Assembly: GCA_031216915.1 (NCBI GenBank)
Contig: CM062291.1
Coordinates: forward strand, 34,538,484-34,602,483
Length of the DNA: 64,000 nt
Direction: 5' to 3'
From: Pictodentalium vernedei
Lineage: Eukaryota; Mollusca; Scaphopoda; Dentaliida; Dentaliidae
Part shown: positions 44,558-54,794 of the stretch, in pieces
Position numbering within the stretch: the stretch's first letter is position 1
Layout: every line of letters begins with the position of its first letter
Made by a program: the position numbers and the translations under genes
The notes under the pieces: generated by a model
Told to the model about the DNA's origin: nothing
What the model saw: only the letters and a program-made list of their open reading frames with translations
The model's database searches: none

Positions 44558-45009
44558 CCGTATTTACTCTATGTATTGGGACAGCTAAAAATAATTATTT
44601 TCACAGGTGTCCCAATTCTTAGAAAATAGGAAAAGAACACAGCCTGGTCTTGATTTGATGCTGAATAAAATTGTGTCTGATTCATTTTCCATCACTATAT
44701 ACAAAAATCGTCATCCAATTTTTTTTATATTTTCATTTTTTGTTTCCAAAACATAGGTTATGATCCCTCATTGGAACGCGTGCATTGCGCCCGTTCCAAT
44801 GAGGGATCACAAGCTATGTTTTGGAAACAAAAAATGAAAATTTTTAGTTACTCAAGAATTTTTTTATGAGTGTCGTCTGCTACTAGCGACGGGTCAACTG
44901 GAAACAAATCTCCTGAATGTCCCAAACTTTAGAGCATAAAAAAAATATAGTTTTCTGGAAAAAATGTGTGTCCCAAATCATAGTGTCCCAATACATAGAC
45001 TAAATACGG
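44558..45009 (+). mobile_element. Mariner-like miniature element, family T, complete copy
   Basis: Terminal inverted repeats start CCGTATTTACTCTATGTATT and end with the complement of CCGTATTTAGTCTATGTATT. TA lies on both sides (44556-44557, 45010-45011), and an inner GTGTCCCAA is also inverted. It contains a foldback core (CATTGGAACGCGTGCATTGC / GCCCGTTCCAATG). No transposase. The same family as the split copy at 18574-26274. Confidence 0.82.
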
Positions 45010-45567
45010 TAAATTCTATTTATTATTATTATTTATTATTATGTAAAATTTGAATCTGTATGACGGTGTGGTAAGAAGATGAAAAAAAAATTCACTGGTA
45101 GGAATAATTGTTAACTACGGTAGATAAAAACCATGGGGAATACTGAGATCTGTATTTAATATAAATTGCAGATTAGGCCTAAAAAAGTTAAAATATCTGT
45201 TTCTCTGACCCTCCCACATGGTCCTTGGGTTCGTGATTAGGAGCTAGGCGGCCACATGCCAAATAATAAATCGATCTGTAAGACATACGCGTATCTCGAT
45301 CAATTTTAGAATTCCCATTCAATGATTAGGTTAAGCGTGATGCTAAATTTTACGTTCCCATGATGCGATACACATTGGTACGACACTTAACGTAACGGAA
45401 TAAGAATTAGTCAAAAATGAAAGCCGCTTAGAAGGAAGTAATCTTCCGAACATAACAGCAAATTGACGAAGTTATATAAAATATTTGATGAAGTGTAATA
45501 CAAATAAATATATACATAATTTATAATTAAAAAATTCAACAAAAAATAATTCTAAAAGGGAACTCAC
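45010..45567. repeat. Family C fragment and unassigned intron DNA
   Basis: 45171-45228 matches the left end of family C (AGGCCTAAAAAAGTTAAAAT, CTGTTTCTCTGACCCTCCCA, CATGGTCCTT). The rest, 45229-45567, has no recognised repeat and leads into the splice donor of the SLC25A32 exon. Confidence 0.5.
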
Positions 45568-45713
45568 TTTAATATTTGTTTGACAACATCCCTGACACCA
45601 CTATAAGAGCGGTGCTGATCTTGCAGTCTTGATCTCACAACCTGATAAGGATACGTTCCGCTGGCAGCAAACATCTTAGATACTGCTGCAAAAAACAGGT
45701 ACTCAAAGGAGCT
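45568..45713 (-). CDS. SLC25A32: SLC25A32 mitochondrial folate/FAD carrier, penultimate exon
   Basis: Exon of 146 bp on minus: acceptor CTTTCAG ahead of 45713, donor GTGAGT from 45567. It starts in phase 0, directly following the exon at 60340, and ends with two bases of a Lys codon completed by the exon at 29392. It encodes [20 protein letters not shown], then [20 protein letters not shown] and [14 protein letters not shown]-x-RLQDQ is the third-repeat carrier signature (P-x-x-x-x-R) in the exact form typical of SLC25A32. This segment forms the fifth helix and the following matrix loop. The flanking introns are about 16.2 and 14.6 kb and are full of repeats. Confidence 0.93.
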
Positions 45714-46292
45714 CTGAAAGAAAATGAAAGAATCAGGGATTCATACATTGAGTACTGATATTTAATTAATCCTTATGTTTTTAACGAGTCACATATGGAT
45801 ATATGGGCAGGGAAGAGCAGCCGATATAGCAATAAGAGCAAAGAAACTCCAATCTGTGAACACAGACAGCAAAACAGAAGTTGGTTTGTGATTGAGCTTA
45901 TAAGCTACACTTGGCTTTTTGAAAAATCCAGGGTGGCAAAAATGGTTGTCTTGGAGTTACTTAGGTGAGCAAACAGCTCTCCTGAATTATTTTTCATTGT
46001 TTTGCTTCACAAACACAGGGTTTATATTTCAACGAGGATCTGAGAATCGATTTATGCAAAAAATTGTGCAACAAAACTAGTGACAATCAATGTAGATTCT
46101 CACTGGACCTCTGTTAGGATTAACATGAAAAGAATTGGAGTCAATTTAACCCTTTACCTAACATGACCTGAAATATCTGGACTCCTTGTCAATAAAATTG
46201 TATAAATATTTAAATTTTATAGTAAATTTCCTTTCTTATTATACCTACCACAATTGTTTACAACAGGCTTGCACTACAGTGGAAGTCCTTAA
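45714..46292. other. Intron DNA with a fragment of a hAT-like repeat
   Basis: CAGGGTTTATATTTCAACGA at about 46016 resembles the end of the element at 56083. GAATCGATTT follows. The rest is unassigned. Confidence 0.4.
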
Positions 46293-46475
46293 CCCTTTAT
46301 CCAACGTAACGGCCAAAACCGGCCAGCGCTATTCTCAAAAATCGCCAATTAATTTTCATTATTTTTTTCATTTTTTGTCTCAAAAAACCTATGTTTTTGA
46401 GACAAAAATGAAAAAAATAAGTTATTCAAGAATTTTTTTTGCAAATGTCGTCTGCTTTTCATGTTAGGTAAAGGG
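46293..46475. repeat. TTAA-flanked family A element lacking its hairpin tip
   Basis: TTAA at 46289-46292 and 46476-46479. Both asymmetric flanks are present (AACGGCCAAAACCGGCCAGC left, TGTCGTCTGCTTTTCATG right). The centre is reduced to GTCTCAAAAAACCTATGTTT followed by TTGAGAC. The roughly 60-bp palindromic tip seen in sister copies has been lost, leaving 183 bp. Confidence 0.88.
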
Positions 46476-46777
46476 TTAACTCAGAAAAATACTCTCTATT
46501 TTGTTTTTTCCAAAGCGATTTGGGAAAGAAAAATGGTTCAAAAGCACCACGAAAAAATAAGCCAAAACTGAGTTGAGTGCGACCGGGGCACACCCAGTAG
46601 AGGACACTCTTCTCCATGCACTAATCCTCGGCTTCCGGAACCAGTGTGCAGATGTACAACCAACATGTCATTCTTTTTTCTTCCACCATCTTTTCAAGAT
46701 GCAGATCTTTTTGCTCATCAACAGTGATACCTTTTGACTTGATGCTGATGTTCCTGTTCTGAATTGTGGACTAATAG
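46476..46777. other. No recognised feature
   Basis: No gene or repeat recognised ahead of the minisatellite. Confidence 0.35.
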
Positions 46778-46968
46778 CTGTTTCTTCACTATCCAGACAT
46801 ACAGGGCTGGGTTTCTTCACTATCCAGACATACAGGGCTGGGTTTCTTCACTATCCAGACATACAGGGCTGGGTTTCTTCACTATCCAGACATACAGGGC
46901 TGGGTTTCTTCACTATCCAGACATACAGGGCTGGGTTTCTTCACTATCCAGACATACAGGGCTGGGTT
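46778..46968 (+). repeat. 31-bp minisatellite, six copies
   Basis: TTTCTTCACTATCCAGACAT then ACAGGGCTGGG, repeated almost without change. Since 31 is not a multiple of three, an open frame across it reads the unit in three frames in turn. That gives an apparent 95-residue protein that is only a repeat translation. Confidence 0.95.
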
Positions 46969-47176
46969 TTTGTATATTATCTTGTGACTCCTCATTTGAA
47001 GCCGAGCTCAGTTGCTCTCTCCACTTTTCCGCCAATTGTAAGGTAGGTTGAAAAGAAATGGCCGCCATTGGATCTGGCTCAATGTGTCAGTTCCAATGCC
47101 ATCTATATCTGTAAGGTTTTATTAGTAAATATTGTTTATTTTTTAAAATATCAAATTCAGTTTATGTATGTTTTAA
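46969..47176. other. No recognised feature
   Basis: Short spacer, nothing recognised. Confidence 0.35.
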
Positions 47177-47420
47177 CCCTTTACCCAACGTAACGGCCAA
47201 AACCGGCCAGCGCTATTCTCAAAAATCGCCAATTAATTTTCATTATTTTTTTCATTTTTTGTCTCAAAAACATAGGTTATGACCCCTCGTTGGAACGAGC
47301 TCGTTGAGCTCGTTCCAACGAGGGGTCATAACCTATGTTTTTGAGACAAAAAATGAAAAAAATTAGTTATTCAAGAATTTTTTTTGCAAGTGGCATCTGC
47401 TTTTCATGTTAGGTAAAGGG
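47177..47420. repeat. TTAA-flanked foldback element, family A, best copy
   Basis: TTAA at 47173-47176 and 47421-47424, ends CCCTTTACCCAACG and GTTAGGTAAAGGG, 244 bp. The left flank carries AACGGCCAAAACCGGCCAGC and the right carries GGCATCTGCTTTTCATG. Arms of about 60 bp from TTTTTTGTCTCAAAAACATA to GAGCTC pair perfectly around GTT. The short TTAA duplication and CCC start fit the piggyBac superfamily. No coding capacity. Confidence 0.92.
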
Positions 47421-47620
47421 TTAAAAATTAAAAAGCTGTGTTGGGGAAATGGTAAACATGTGTTATCAGTATACAACAGGGGTTCAACTATGGTGGCCTC
47501 ACAGTGGGATCCTGGGACACTCATAGCAGGAATGGATTCTCACAACCATTTCCACGAGAATCTCAAATGGATTCACCGAAATGTAGATGAAATATAAAAC
47601 CTGCAAACATCTTCTAAAGG

Positions 47621-48352
47621 CCAAGGCAGGCTTGTCATTTTGAGGCGGGCGATCGCCCCGGGCCGCTGTCGCACGCCTGGGTTCAAAATTCTGTCGGCGG
47701 TAAATGTCTGCCTAACCCCGATTTCTGCAGCCCATTAATTCAGTCGAAGGCACCTCAAAATTGGCCGCCTCAAACAGCAATTTTCGCGGATTGAAGGAGG
47801 TACATGTAACAAAAGTGCAGTTTGTGAAGTTTGTAGTGTGGCGTCAACGCAGTCACCCAGAGACAGTAAGTAACTTTCCAAATATACATTACGTGATGAC
47901 ATACATCATAATTACACAAACCATGTACAGTACGTGGAGAGTGTGTTATCACTAAATTACACACAGAGTGGAGATTCCACCCAAGCAATAATTGCAAATT
48001 TGTTGCAAAGCATAACAAGCACAAGCAAAGTTTCAACCAATGGTTAAACCCGGAGGTCCATTGGCTGAAACATTGCTTGCGTTTTTTGTCCATATGTATA
48101 AAAATTGAAAGTTATAGTTTGGGTGATAACTTCACCCCATGGGTGATTTAGTTACAATCAACTCTCCACATACTGTACCTTAAAATGATATCAGTTGTCT
48201 ACCCAGCAGGTTGAAACAAAATGGCCCCCACAAATCATAAATGACCCACCTGGGGTCATTTTAGGTGAATCCAAAATGGCCCTCCTGTGGTGATTTGAGG
48301 TGAACCATAATGGCCCACCTGCAATTTTCAAAATGACAAGTCCGCCAAGGCA
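47621..48352. mobile_element. Possible inverted-repeat miniature element
   Basis: GGCAGGCTTGTCATTTTGA near the left edge is matched by the complement TCAAAATGACAAGTCCGCC at the right. The interior has repeated AAAATGGCCC and GACCCACCTG motifs (about 48215-48325). Exact ends and class are uncertain. Confidence 0.35.
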
Positions 48353-48430
48353 ATGAAATGTGTTCTCCATGGAATGCATTCAGGCCAATCAATACCAATA
48401 AACTGTTGTTGAACCAGTGTTAGTATTTTC

Positions 48431-48533
48431 CAAACCCTCCACAACAGTATGGGTCAATTGATAAGAAGTTCTGACTGGATACCAGGCAGAACTTCTTGCT
48501 TGATTGGCCAATACCAGAGTAGAGGGGTTGTTA
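48431..48533. repeat. Foldback hairpin
   Basis: CAATTGATAAGAAGTTCTG pairs with CAGAACTTCTTGCTTGATTG. CCTCCACAACAGTATGG also pairs imperfectly with CCAGAGTAGAGGGG. Confidence 0.65.
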
Positions 48534-49424
48534 AAAATTCAAACTATTCTCCTTGTGGAAACAGATATGAGCAAATGCAAAACTGAAATAGTAATATGAA
48601 ATTTAGGCAAACCTAAAAGCGAGCGAAAGTGATGCATTAGGCCTACAGTGCTGTAGGCCTCCATTTACTGGTGAATAGGGGACCAACCAAATTTCGAGAT
48701 AACTACTTTTATCTGCATTTTGATTGGAAAATATTATTTTCCAGTGCTCTGATTGAAAGATAATTTTATCATTGCTTTGATTGGAAGATATATTTATGGC
48801 GTCGTTGTTTTCCGGAGTTTATCGGAGGAGTTACGGAAATTGCTGCGTTCATTTTTATTTTTTCACAAATAACGTGTAGCATTTATTTTTACTATTTCCA
48901 ACTGTTAGTAGCTACATCAAGAAAATACAGCAGTGCTGTGCAAAAAAAGGACGATGATAATATGCCAATGCAGTTTTACTGAAAAGACCATCTTTAAAAT
49001 AATAAGACTGAGTGAGTATCACAAATGTAGTTTCATGATTCGGACCAGATTTTTATATAGGACATTTCGGCCCCAGATCTATGGACGATTCTGACCATAT
49101 TTCTGGCTGATTCGGACCAGACTATTGGACGATTTGGACCAGATTTCTGGGCGATTTGCCCAAAAGACACACAAATTACATAAGCCAGCACAGACGTACA
49201 CACTTCACAAGACAGCACAGACTTGTCATTTGAATTAAATAGGCCTAGAGCTTTATGTGCCAATTTCAATAAGCCATTTTCATTAATTTCACTGAAAAAA
49301 TACCGACGTACCTGTATTGTTTGTAGTTATCACAACAGATAATTCTGAGAGTAATTATGAAACAGCTAATCCTGTGCTTCTGGGTCATGTCAGAGAAGAG
49401 GAAAAAAGACGTGACATCAACACT
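48534..49424. other. Unassigned intron DNA with a short degenerate repeat
   Basis: At 49040-49165 a motif of about 30 bp (GGACGATTTGGACCAGAT, TTCTGGGCGATTTG) recurs four times with changes. A small hairpin GCCTACAGTGCTGTAGGC lies at 48640-48658. No gene. Confidence 0.45.
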
Positions 49425-50535
49425 GACCTGCCTGTTTTTATTTGCAATGCATTTTGGGTCTGTATACCGAATTTGGTCAAAATCGGCCCAGTATTTAGCC
49501 CGTTGCTAAGGGGCACTCTAGTTGCTAGGGAAGTCACATGACATCAACATTGACCTGTCTGTTTTCATTTCCAATGCATTTTGGGTCCGTATACCGAATT
49601 TGATCAAAATCTGCCCAGTAGTTAGCCCATTGCTAAGGGGGAGCTCTGGTTGCTAGAGACGTCACATGATGTCAACATTGACCTGACTGTTTTTATTTGC
49701 AATGCATTTTGGGTCCGTATACCAAATTTGGTCAAAATGGGCCCAGTAGTTAGCCCGTTGCTAAGGGGGTGCTCTGGTTGCTATGGAAGTCATGTGACGT
49801 CAACATTGATCTATCTGTTTTCATTTGCAATGCAATCTGGGTCCGTAAACCGAATTTGGTCAAAATCGGCCCAGTAGTTCGCCCGTTGCTAAGGGGGCAC
49901 TCTGGTTGCTAGGGAAGTCACGAGACGTAAACTTTGATCTGTCTGTTTTCATTTGCAATGCATATTGTGCCCGTATATCGAATTTGGTCAAAATTGGCCC
50001 AGTAGTTAGCCCGTTGCTAAGGGGGCGTTGCTAGAGAAGTCACGTGACGTCAACATTGATCTGTCTGTTTTCATTTGCAATGCATTTTGGGTCCGTATAC
50101 CAAATTTGGTCAAAATCGACCAAGTAGTTAGCCCATTGCTAAGGAAGCGCTCTGGTTGCTAGGGAAGTCACGTGACGTCATCATTGATCTGTGTGTTTTC
50201 ATTTGCAATGCATTCTGGATCCGTATACCGAATTTGGTCCAAATCGGCCCAGTAGTTAGCCCATTGTTAAGGGCGTGCTCTGGTTGCTAAGGAAGGCACA
50301 AGACGTCAACACTGATATGTTTGTTTTTATTTGCAATGCATTTTGAGTCTGTATACCGAATTTGGTCAAAATCGGACCTTTTAGTTAGCCCATTGCTAAG
50401 GGGGCGCTCTGGTTGCTAGGGAAGTCACGCGAGGACACCATTGACCTGTCTGTTTCCATTTGCAATGCATGTTCGGTCCATGTATCAAAATTGGCCCAGT
50501 AGTTTGCCCGTTTCTAGGGGTGTGCTTTACTTGCT
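49425..50535 (+). repeat. Tandem array, about nine units of about 126 bp
   Basis: TTTGCAATGCATTTTGGGTC and TATACCGAATTTGGTCAAAA recur near 49444, 49569, 49697, 49825, 49948 and on to 50460. Each unit also has CCCAGTAGTTAGCCCGTTGC and GTTGCTAGGGAAGTCACGTG. No flanking Helitron-like hairpin was found here, unlike the other arrays. Confidence 0.9.
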
Positions 50536-51000
50536 ATGGACGTGACGTGACATAATCAGTGATCCATTAGCCCCCATCTCCCCCTCAGCCAATATATTAA
50601 GGATCCCTTGACCCAATGAGGATGAAAGCATTGGTGGACAGCCATCACTTGTTCTAGCGTACGAGTATCCTTGAAAAAATGTAACCCCATTTGTCCTCGG
50701 TTCCTTTGGGTAAAATTCCTAAAAGTTTAATCAGCCAGAGTCATTCTCATGAAGTCTCATCTCGTTAACTACTTCCTACGTAAATAAATCATTTCTTCAA
50801 TTGCAAATGTCAATTTCCGCCATGCGCAAACATGTCAGCGACCTTGTGTAACACTTCTGTTGAAAAATTTTTAAGTTGATGCCTTTGAGATGAGCTTGGC
50901 TTTGAGTTCATACAAACGGTACATACGTGTTGCCTAATAGCTTGCGAAGCAAGCGATCCTTCGCTTTCGCTCGCTAATATGAAAATAGGTAAAACCTAGA
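50536..51000. other. No recognised feature
   Basis: Unassigned. A hairpin AGCTTGCGAAGCAAGCG sits at about 50939-50955 beside a CTTCGCTTTCGCTCGC run. Confidence 0.4.
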
Positions 51001-51803
51001 AGAGAACGCAGTCCGGCTACATACAAAATTATAGTGCATGGACGATGATGACATTTGAGATTTAAGGTGCCACATAAGTATTATATATAAATAGAAATCA
51101 GTCAGTTTACTTCGAAATTCCCAGGTCGGATATTTCATAAGTAAAATGGCAAATACCACCACTCGCTTTTCCTGCTTTGTTGTTGTTTTGCAGACGACAA
51201 AGTCAACATTCTGGGCGAGGATGTTGATTTGATAACCTGGGTCAGCTGACTGAATAATTCATGTCTTAATCCCACCTTGAACGACTAACTCCCGCCCTAA
51301 ACGTCATTTCGAACGAATGACGCAGCGACCCGCACACGTGCCTCTTCGTGTTTTGATGCTATTTTTATTTCAAGTCATCCCAGAGTTCAACATTCGCCCA
51401 AAACTCCTCCCATTGTTTACGCTGTTAACATTGCACGAATATTATTCCTTATAATGTTTAAAATGTACGATAAATCTTTAATGTGAATTGTCATTAAAAT
51501 TGTATCCAAATTTACTATATTTATTTGTTACAAATACCAATATATATCCTTTTAAATTGATCTGAAACATTGAGCCGATGGTAAAATGGAGAACAGTTCG
51601 TCTGACGGTATTTTTTTTCAACTTTCCCAGAATTCAATATCGAACGAAAACATGGCGGTCTCCAATGGGTTAAACCGGAACCCGCAATTTTAACTTTCTT
51701 AGCTTATAGTTGTATGTAACTCACTGGGAAATCACACTCGCGTGTGTTACCTATGGTGCTCACTCCGTGAGACCCGCTTTGCAGGGCTCGGACTGCGTTC
51801 TCT
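51001..51803. mobile_element. Inverted-repeat element of unknown class
   Basis: AGAGAACGCAGTCCG at the left end is repeated as its complement CGGACTGCGTTCTCT at the right end. About 800 bp, with a CpG-richer patch at 51290-51350. No long open frame or clear target duplication. Confidence 0.5.
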
Positions 51804-51830
51804 ATTATTACAGATGATAATATGACAATT
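51804..51830. repeat. Left target duplication of the SINE
   Basis: AATATGACAATT at 51819-51830 is repeated exactly at 52199-52210, a 12-bp duplication flanking the SINE. Confidence 0.9.
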
Positions 51831-52198
51831 TATTTATTTATTGGTGTTTAAAGTCACATACTTATGCACAATGGCTAATCATGACCGTGACAGTTTTACG
51901 GGTGGAGGAAGCCGGAGTACCCGGAGAGAATCACCGAGCAACGACAAGCAGCTGTCAGCTCCCCAACATCGTAACTCTGAACTCTGCACCGCAGCACAGG
52001 CAGGGTTAGATTGGTGGAAGACATGCGCACCATCGACGTGCAGTACGCCTCAGTACACAGCGTCATCGTGCCCCCCTGTAGGCAATCGGGGTGAAGTGTC
52101 TTGCCCAAGGACACAATGCGGTTGCCGCAGGTGGGATTCGAACCGAGGACCTCTCGGCTTGCAGCCTGCACCTCTACCAACTGAGCCACTGCGCCCCC
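51831..52198 (-). mobile_element. Complete tRNA-headed SINE with 12-bp target duplication
   Basis: On minus the head reads GGGGGCGCAGTGGCTCAGTT (A box) and TCCTCGGTTCGAATCCCACC (B box). The body has TGTCCTTGGGCAAGACACTT and CACCCCGATTGCCTACAG. The end is AACACCAATAAATAAATAAA. Perfect 12-bp duplication on both sides. The head differs from those at 31750-32469 and from the 5S head at 32540, while the body is the same family. Mobilised in trans by a LINE. Confidence 0.92.
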
Positions 52199-52210
52199 AA
52201 TATGACAATT

Positions 52211-52689
52211 AATAACATGATTTTGGAGGGCTTTGTGGTTTATTGATAACTTAATAGGAATGATTAACAGCCTGACAGGCCCTGGACTGATCATCAACAT
52301 TAAACTTGCTTTTTTGAGGGTTCAAGATCAAAGGCAGGCTTAATGACACTTCTGTTTTAACCTTCGCAAAGGGAACTGTCAGAGTGGCTGAGAAACCAGT
52401 GAGGTCGAAAAAAAAAGAAAAACGTCTGAAACTGGGCACCCCCCAAAAAGCTACAAAAACGCTTATGTGGGAAAAAATTGTCTGAATAGGATTTCACTGA
52501 GAAGTGGATGAATTATTTCTGTTCTCAATGCGCCTAAACAAAATAAATTGTCAAAGTTAATTTTTATTGCAGACAGGTACAATTTCTAAATCTGCACAAA
52601 GAAAGAAAAAGAAAATAACAAAAACATGTCCAATTTAGGGAATTGTCTTGAAGTTAGGTGACATATAATATGAAACACAAGCTAAACAT
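52211..52689. other. No recognised feature
   Basis: Unassigned intron DNA. Confidence 0.4.
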
Positions 52690-52834
52690 TTTTTCATTAA
52701 TTTTAGAATTCACTGAGCTCTTTCCAATGAGGGGGCATAAGCTATGTTTTTGACACAAAAAATGAAATAATTAGTAATTCGAAAATAAAATTTTTATTCG
52801 CAAGTGTCATCTTCCTTTCATGTTAGGTAAAGGG
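52690..52834. repeat. TTAA-type family A element, left arm truncated
   Basis: The right half is intact: GAGCTCTTTCCAATGAGG, AAGCTATGTTTTTGACAC, then GTGTCATCTTCCTTTCATG and AGGTAAAGGG before TTAA at 52835-52838. The left arm is largely missing. Confidence 0.7.
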
Positions 52835-52864
52835 TTAAATATAGAATAAACATATAGTGTTTTC

Positions 52865-52965
52865 AAGTAAAAAAATTATTGTATGAGTAGGATTAAGAAT
52901 GAAACTGATGAGCCTCTGGTGAGTCGGTTTCATTCTTAATCCTACGATTATGTTTATATTGTTTA
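52865..52965. repeat. Foldback hairpin
   Basis: GTAGGATTAAGAATGAAACT pairs with GGTTTCATTCTTAATCCTAC around TGATGAGCCTCTGGTGAGTC. TATTGTATGAG and its partner extend the stem imperfectly. Confidence 0.75.
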
Positions 52966-53777
52966 TCCCATAAATTATTTACAAGGCAAAATTGTGCTGT
53001 TACGCGCTGCAAAACAATGAGAGAAGTGAGGAGCACATTGGTCCAGTTCGATCAACAAGCAAAACTGCCAAAAATAAACAAGACGCAGTGATACAATTCT
53101 GTCTAAAAATAATTCCCCTACAAACTTGAGCTAAACTTGCAAAAATACTTTATTAAATTAACAATGTTTATCTTTCTTGTTTTCGTCGTTTATTGTTGTT
53201 TTTTTCGTCATTCATTCAACTTGAGTTCTATAAACAAAGCAGATGACATGTGCATTTGTTTATTTACACTTTCCTAATTTGGAAAATGAAACATCACTCA
53301 TCATGCCCTTGCCTTTCACAATCGAACTTGTATGCTTTTCAACGCTTGGTTTCGATTGATTTACTTTGTGTTTTCTTTGTTAGTTGTTGTTCGTTTTATT
53401 GTTGAAATGTGTCATGTATTCTAAAACTAAACATTTCAGTGACGGTCAACGTTTGATACACGTCAGTTCATTTTGTCTCCCACAAACGTAAAACAGGTCA
53501 TGACAACACAAATGCGGTAGAGGTCAGAGGTCAACAAGTCTGCCTCTACTATAGGAATAAATTCTTTCAGTATTAAACCTACAGGGAAAATTTATCACCC
53601 TACTAGCTGCTGCTGCTACTAGGTGAATAAAGCAAAAATTTATCCAAGACTTTTACTGTTTGAATAAACGTTTATGGGATAAAAAACATTGTTATGTTAC
53701 AAAATGTGGAGAGAGGATCACCACTAAAACAACTGTAGAATGGCATGTCTGAAAATGCATGAGAACAAGCAAAGTTT
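52966..53777. other. No recognised feature
   Basis: About 800 bp of AT-rich intron DNA with only short frames and no splice-flanked coding stretch. Confidence 0.4.
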
Positions 53778-53785
53778 CAGCCAAG

Positions 53786-54040
53786 CAAGCCAGAAAATAA
53801 GAAGACTGTCATCTGCAAAATGAGGTCTCCAGAGGGTGAATTTAGTGATGCTACCCTGCACAGCAGGGTAGCATCACTAAATTTACCCTCTGTGAACCTC
53901 AGTGTGAATCAGGGTCTCAAAACTAAACAGTAGGAGGTACCCAGAGAGGATAAATTGGCCCACTGTATGGGATAGCATCATCAAATTCACCCTCTGGGGA
54001 CCTCATTCTGCAAATGTCAGACAGCTTATTTTCAGGCCTG
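53786..54040 (+). repeat. hAT foldback element, family B, reference copy
   Basis: Perfect 8-bp duplication CAGCCAAG (53778-53785 and 54041-54048). Ends CAAGCCAGAAAATAAG and CTTATTTTCAGGCCTG. The central hairpin GTGATGCTACCCTGCACAGC extends through AGGGTAGCATCAC. 255 bp, non-coding. Confidence 0.92.
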
Positions 54041-54183
54041 CAGCCAAGGGAGTTTAAGCTGAATTTTCATTGGCTAAAATGCTGCTTGTCCTTATGCATA
54101 ATCACTGCAATATTGACGCTTATAGTCCAGATAGGATCCCCTTATGCGAGTGTTTAATAGTAGTTATAATCCACTCTCAACAG

Positions 54184-54761
54184 TAGGGCTGCACGATATT
54201 CAAAACTGAATGCCGGTATCGGTATTCAAAAAAATATCGCGGTATACCGGTATATCGAAAACTGTTCAGATATATGAACACAAGTACCACAAGACTCGAG
54301 GCATCACAGTCGGAATGAATTAGCATGCCTTGATGATGCAGTTCGAAACACCTTTACCCAACGCAGAGGATATCAAAATTTATTATTTTCAAAATAAATT
54401 TATCTGATTTTCCCCAAATATTTCAACAAAACTATATCATGTGACCCCCCCATTGGAACAAGCTCAACGAGCTCATTCCAATGAGGGGTCACATCATATA
54501 GTTTTGTTGAAAAATTTGAAAATTATTTTTTAAACTGCTGAATTAGTATATTACGAGGGCACAAGCAAACGATTTCTTGGATAAAGGGATAATATTATTC
54601 ATTCGGGGCCACAGTTAAAAAACTCCAGACATCTTGAAAATTAAATTGTGGGTAAATAAATAATGACGATAAACCGATATTTTTGTAATTACACCGGTAT
54701 TCAATCAATATTGGTTTGAATACTGGTATATATCGTTTTATCGATACACCGTGCAGCCCTA
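54184..54761. mobile_element. hAT-like miniature element with a nested foldback
   Basis: Ends TAGGGCTGCACGATATTCAA and the complement of TATCGATACACCGTGCAGCCCTA; the interior is rich in CGGTATACCGG and ATACTGGTATATATCG. A TAGGGCTGCACG end is common in hAT elements, but the flanking 8-mers here do not match. It contains a worn family A subtype 2 element at about 54350-54590. Confidence 0.65.
54350..54590. repeat. Foldback family A subtype 2, nested
   Basis: CTTTACCCAACGCAGAGGAT at the left. The palindrome ACTATATCATGTGACCCC...GGGGTCACATCATATAGT surrounds GAGCTTG.. or AGCTCAACGAGCT, and GGATAAAGGGATAA is at the right. Matches 18248-18488. The TTAA sites are worn. Confidence 0.7.
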
Positions 54762-54794
54762 ACTGCACACTGTATCTTCAAAGACTTTCACAAT

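Noticed and set aside
46764-47051. 95-residue open frame with a repeating YPDIQGW / SRHTGLG pattern
   Set aside because: It is the 31-bp minisatellite read in three frames in turn, with no start context or splice support.
51841-52212. 123-residue open frame ending in RRWDSNRGPLGLQPAPL
   Set aside because: It lies wholly within the SINE; the apparent protein is the tRNA head and body read on the wrong strand.
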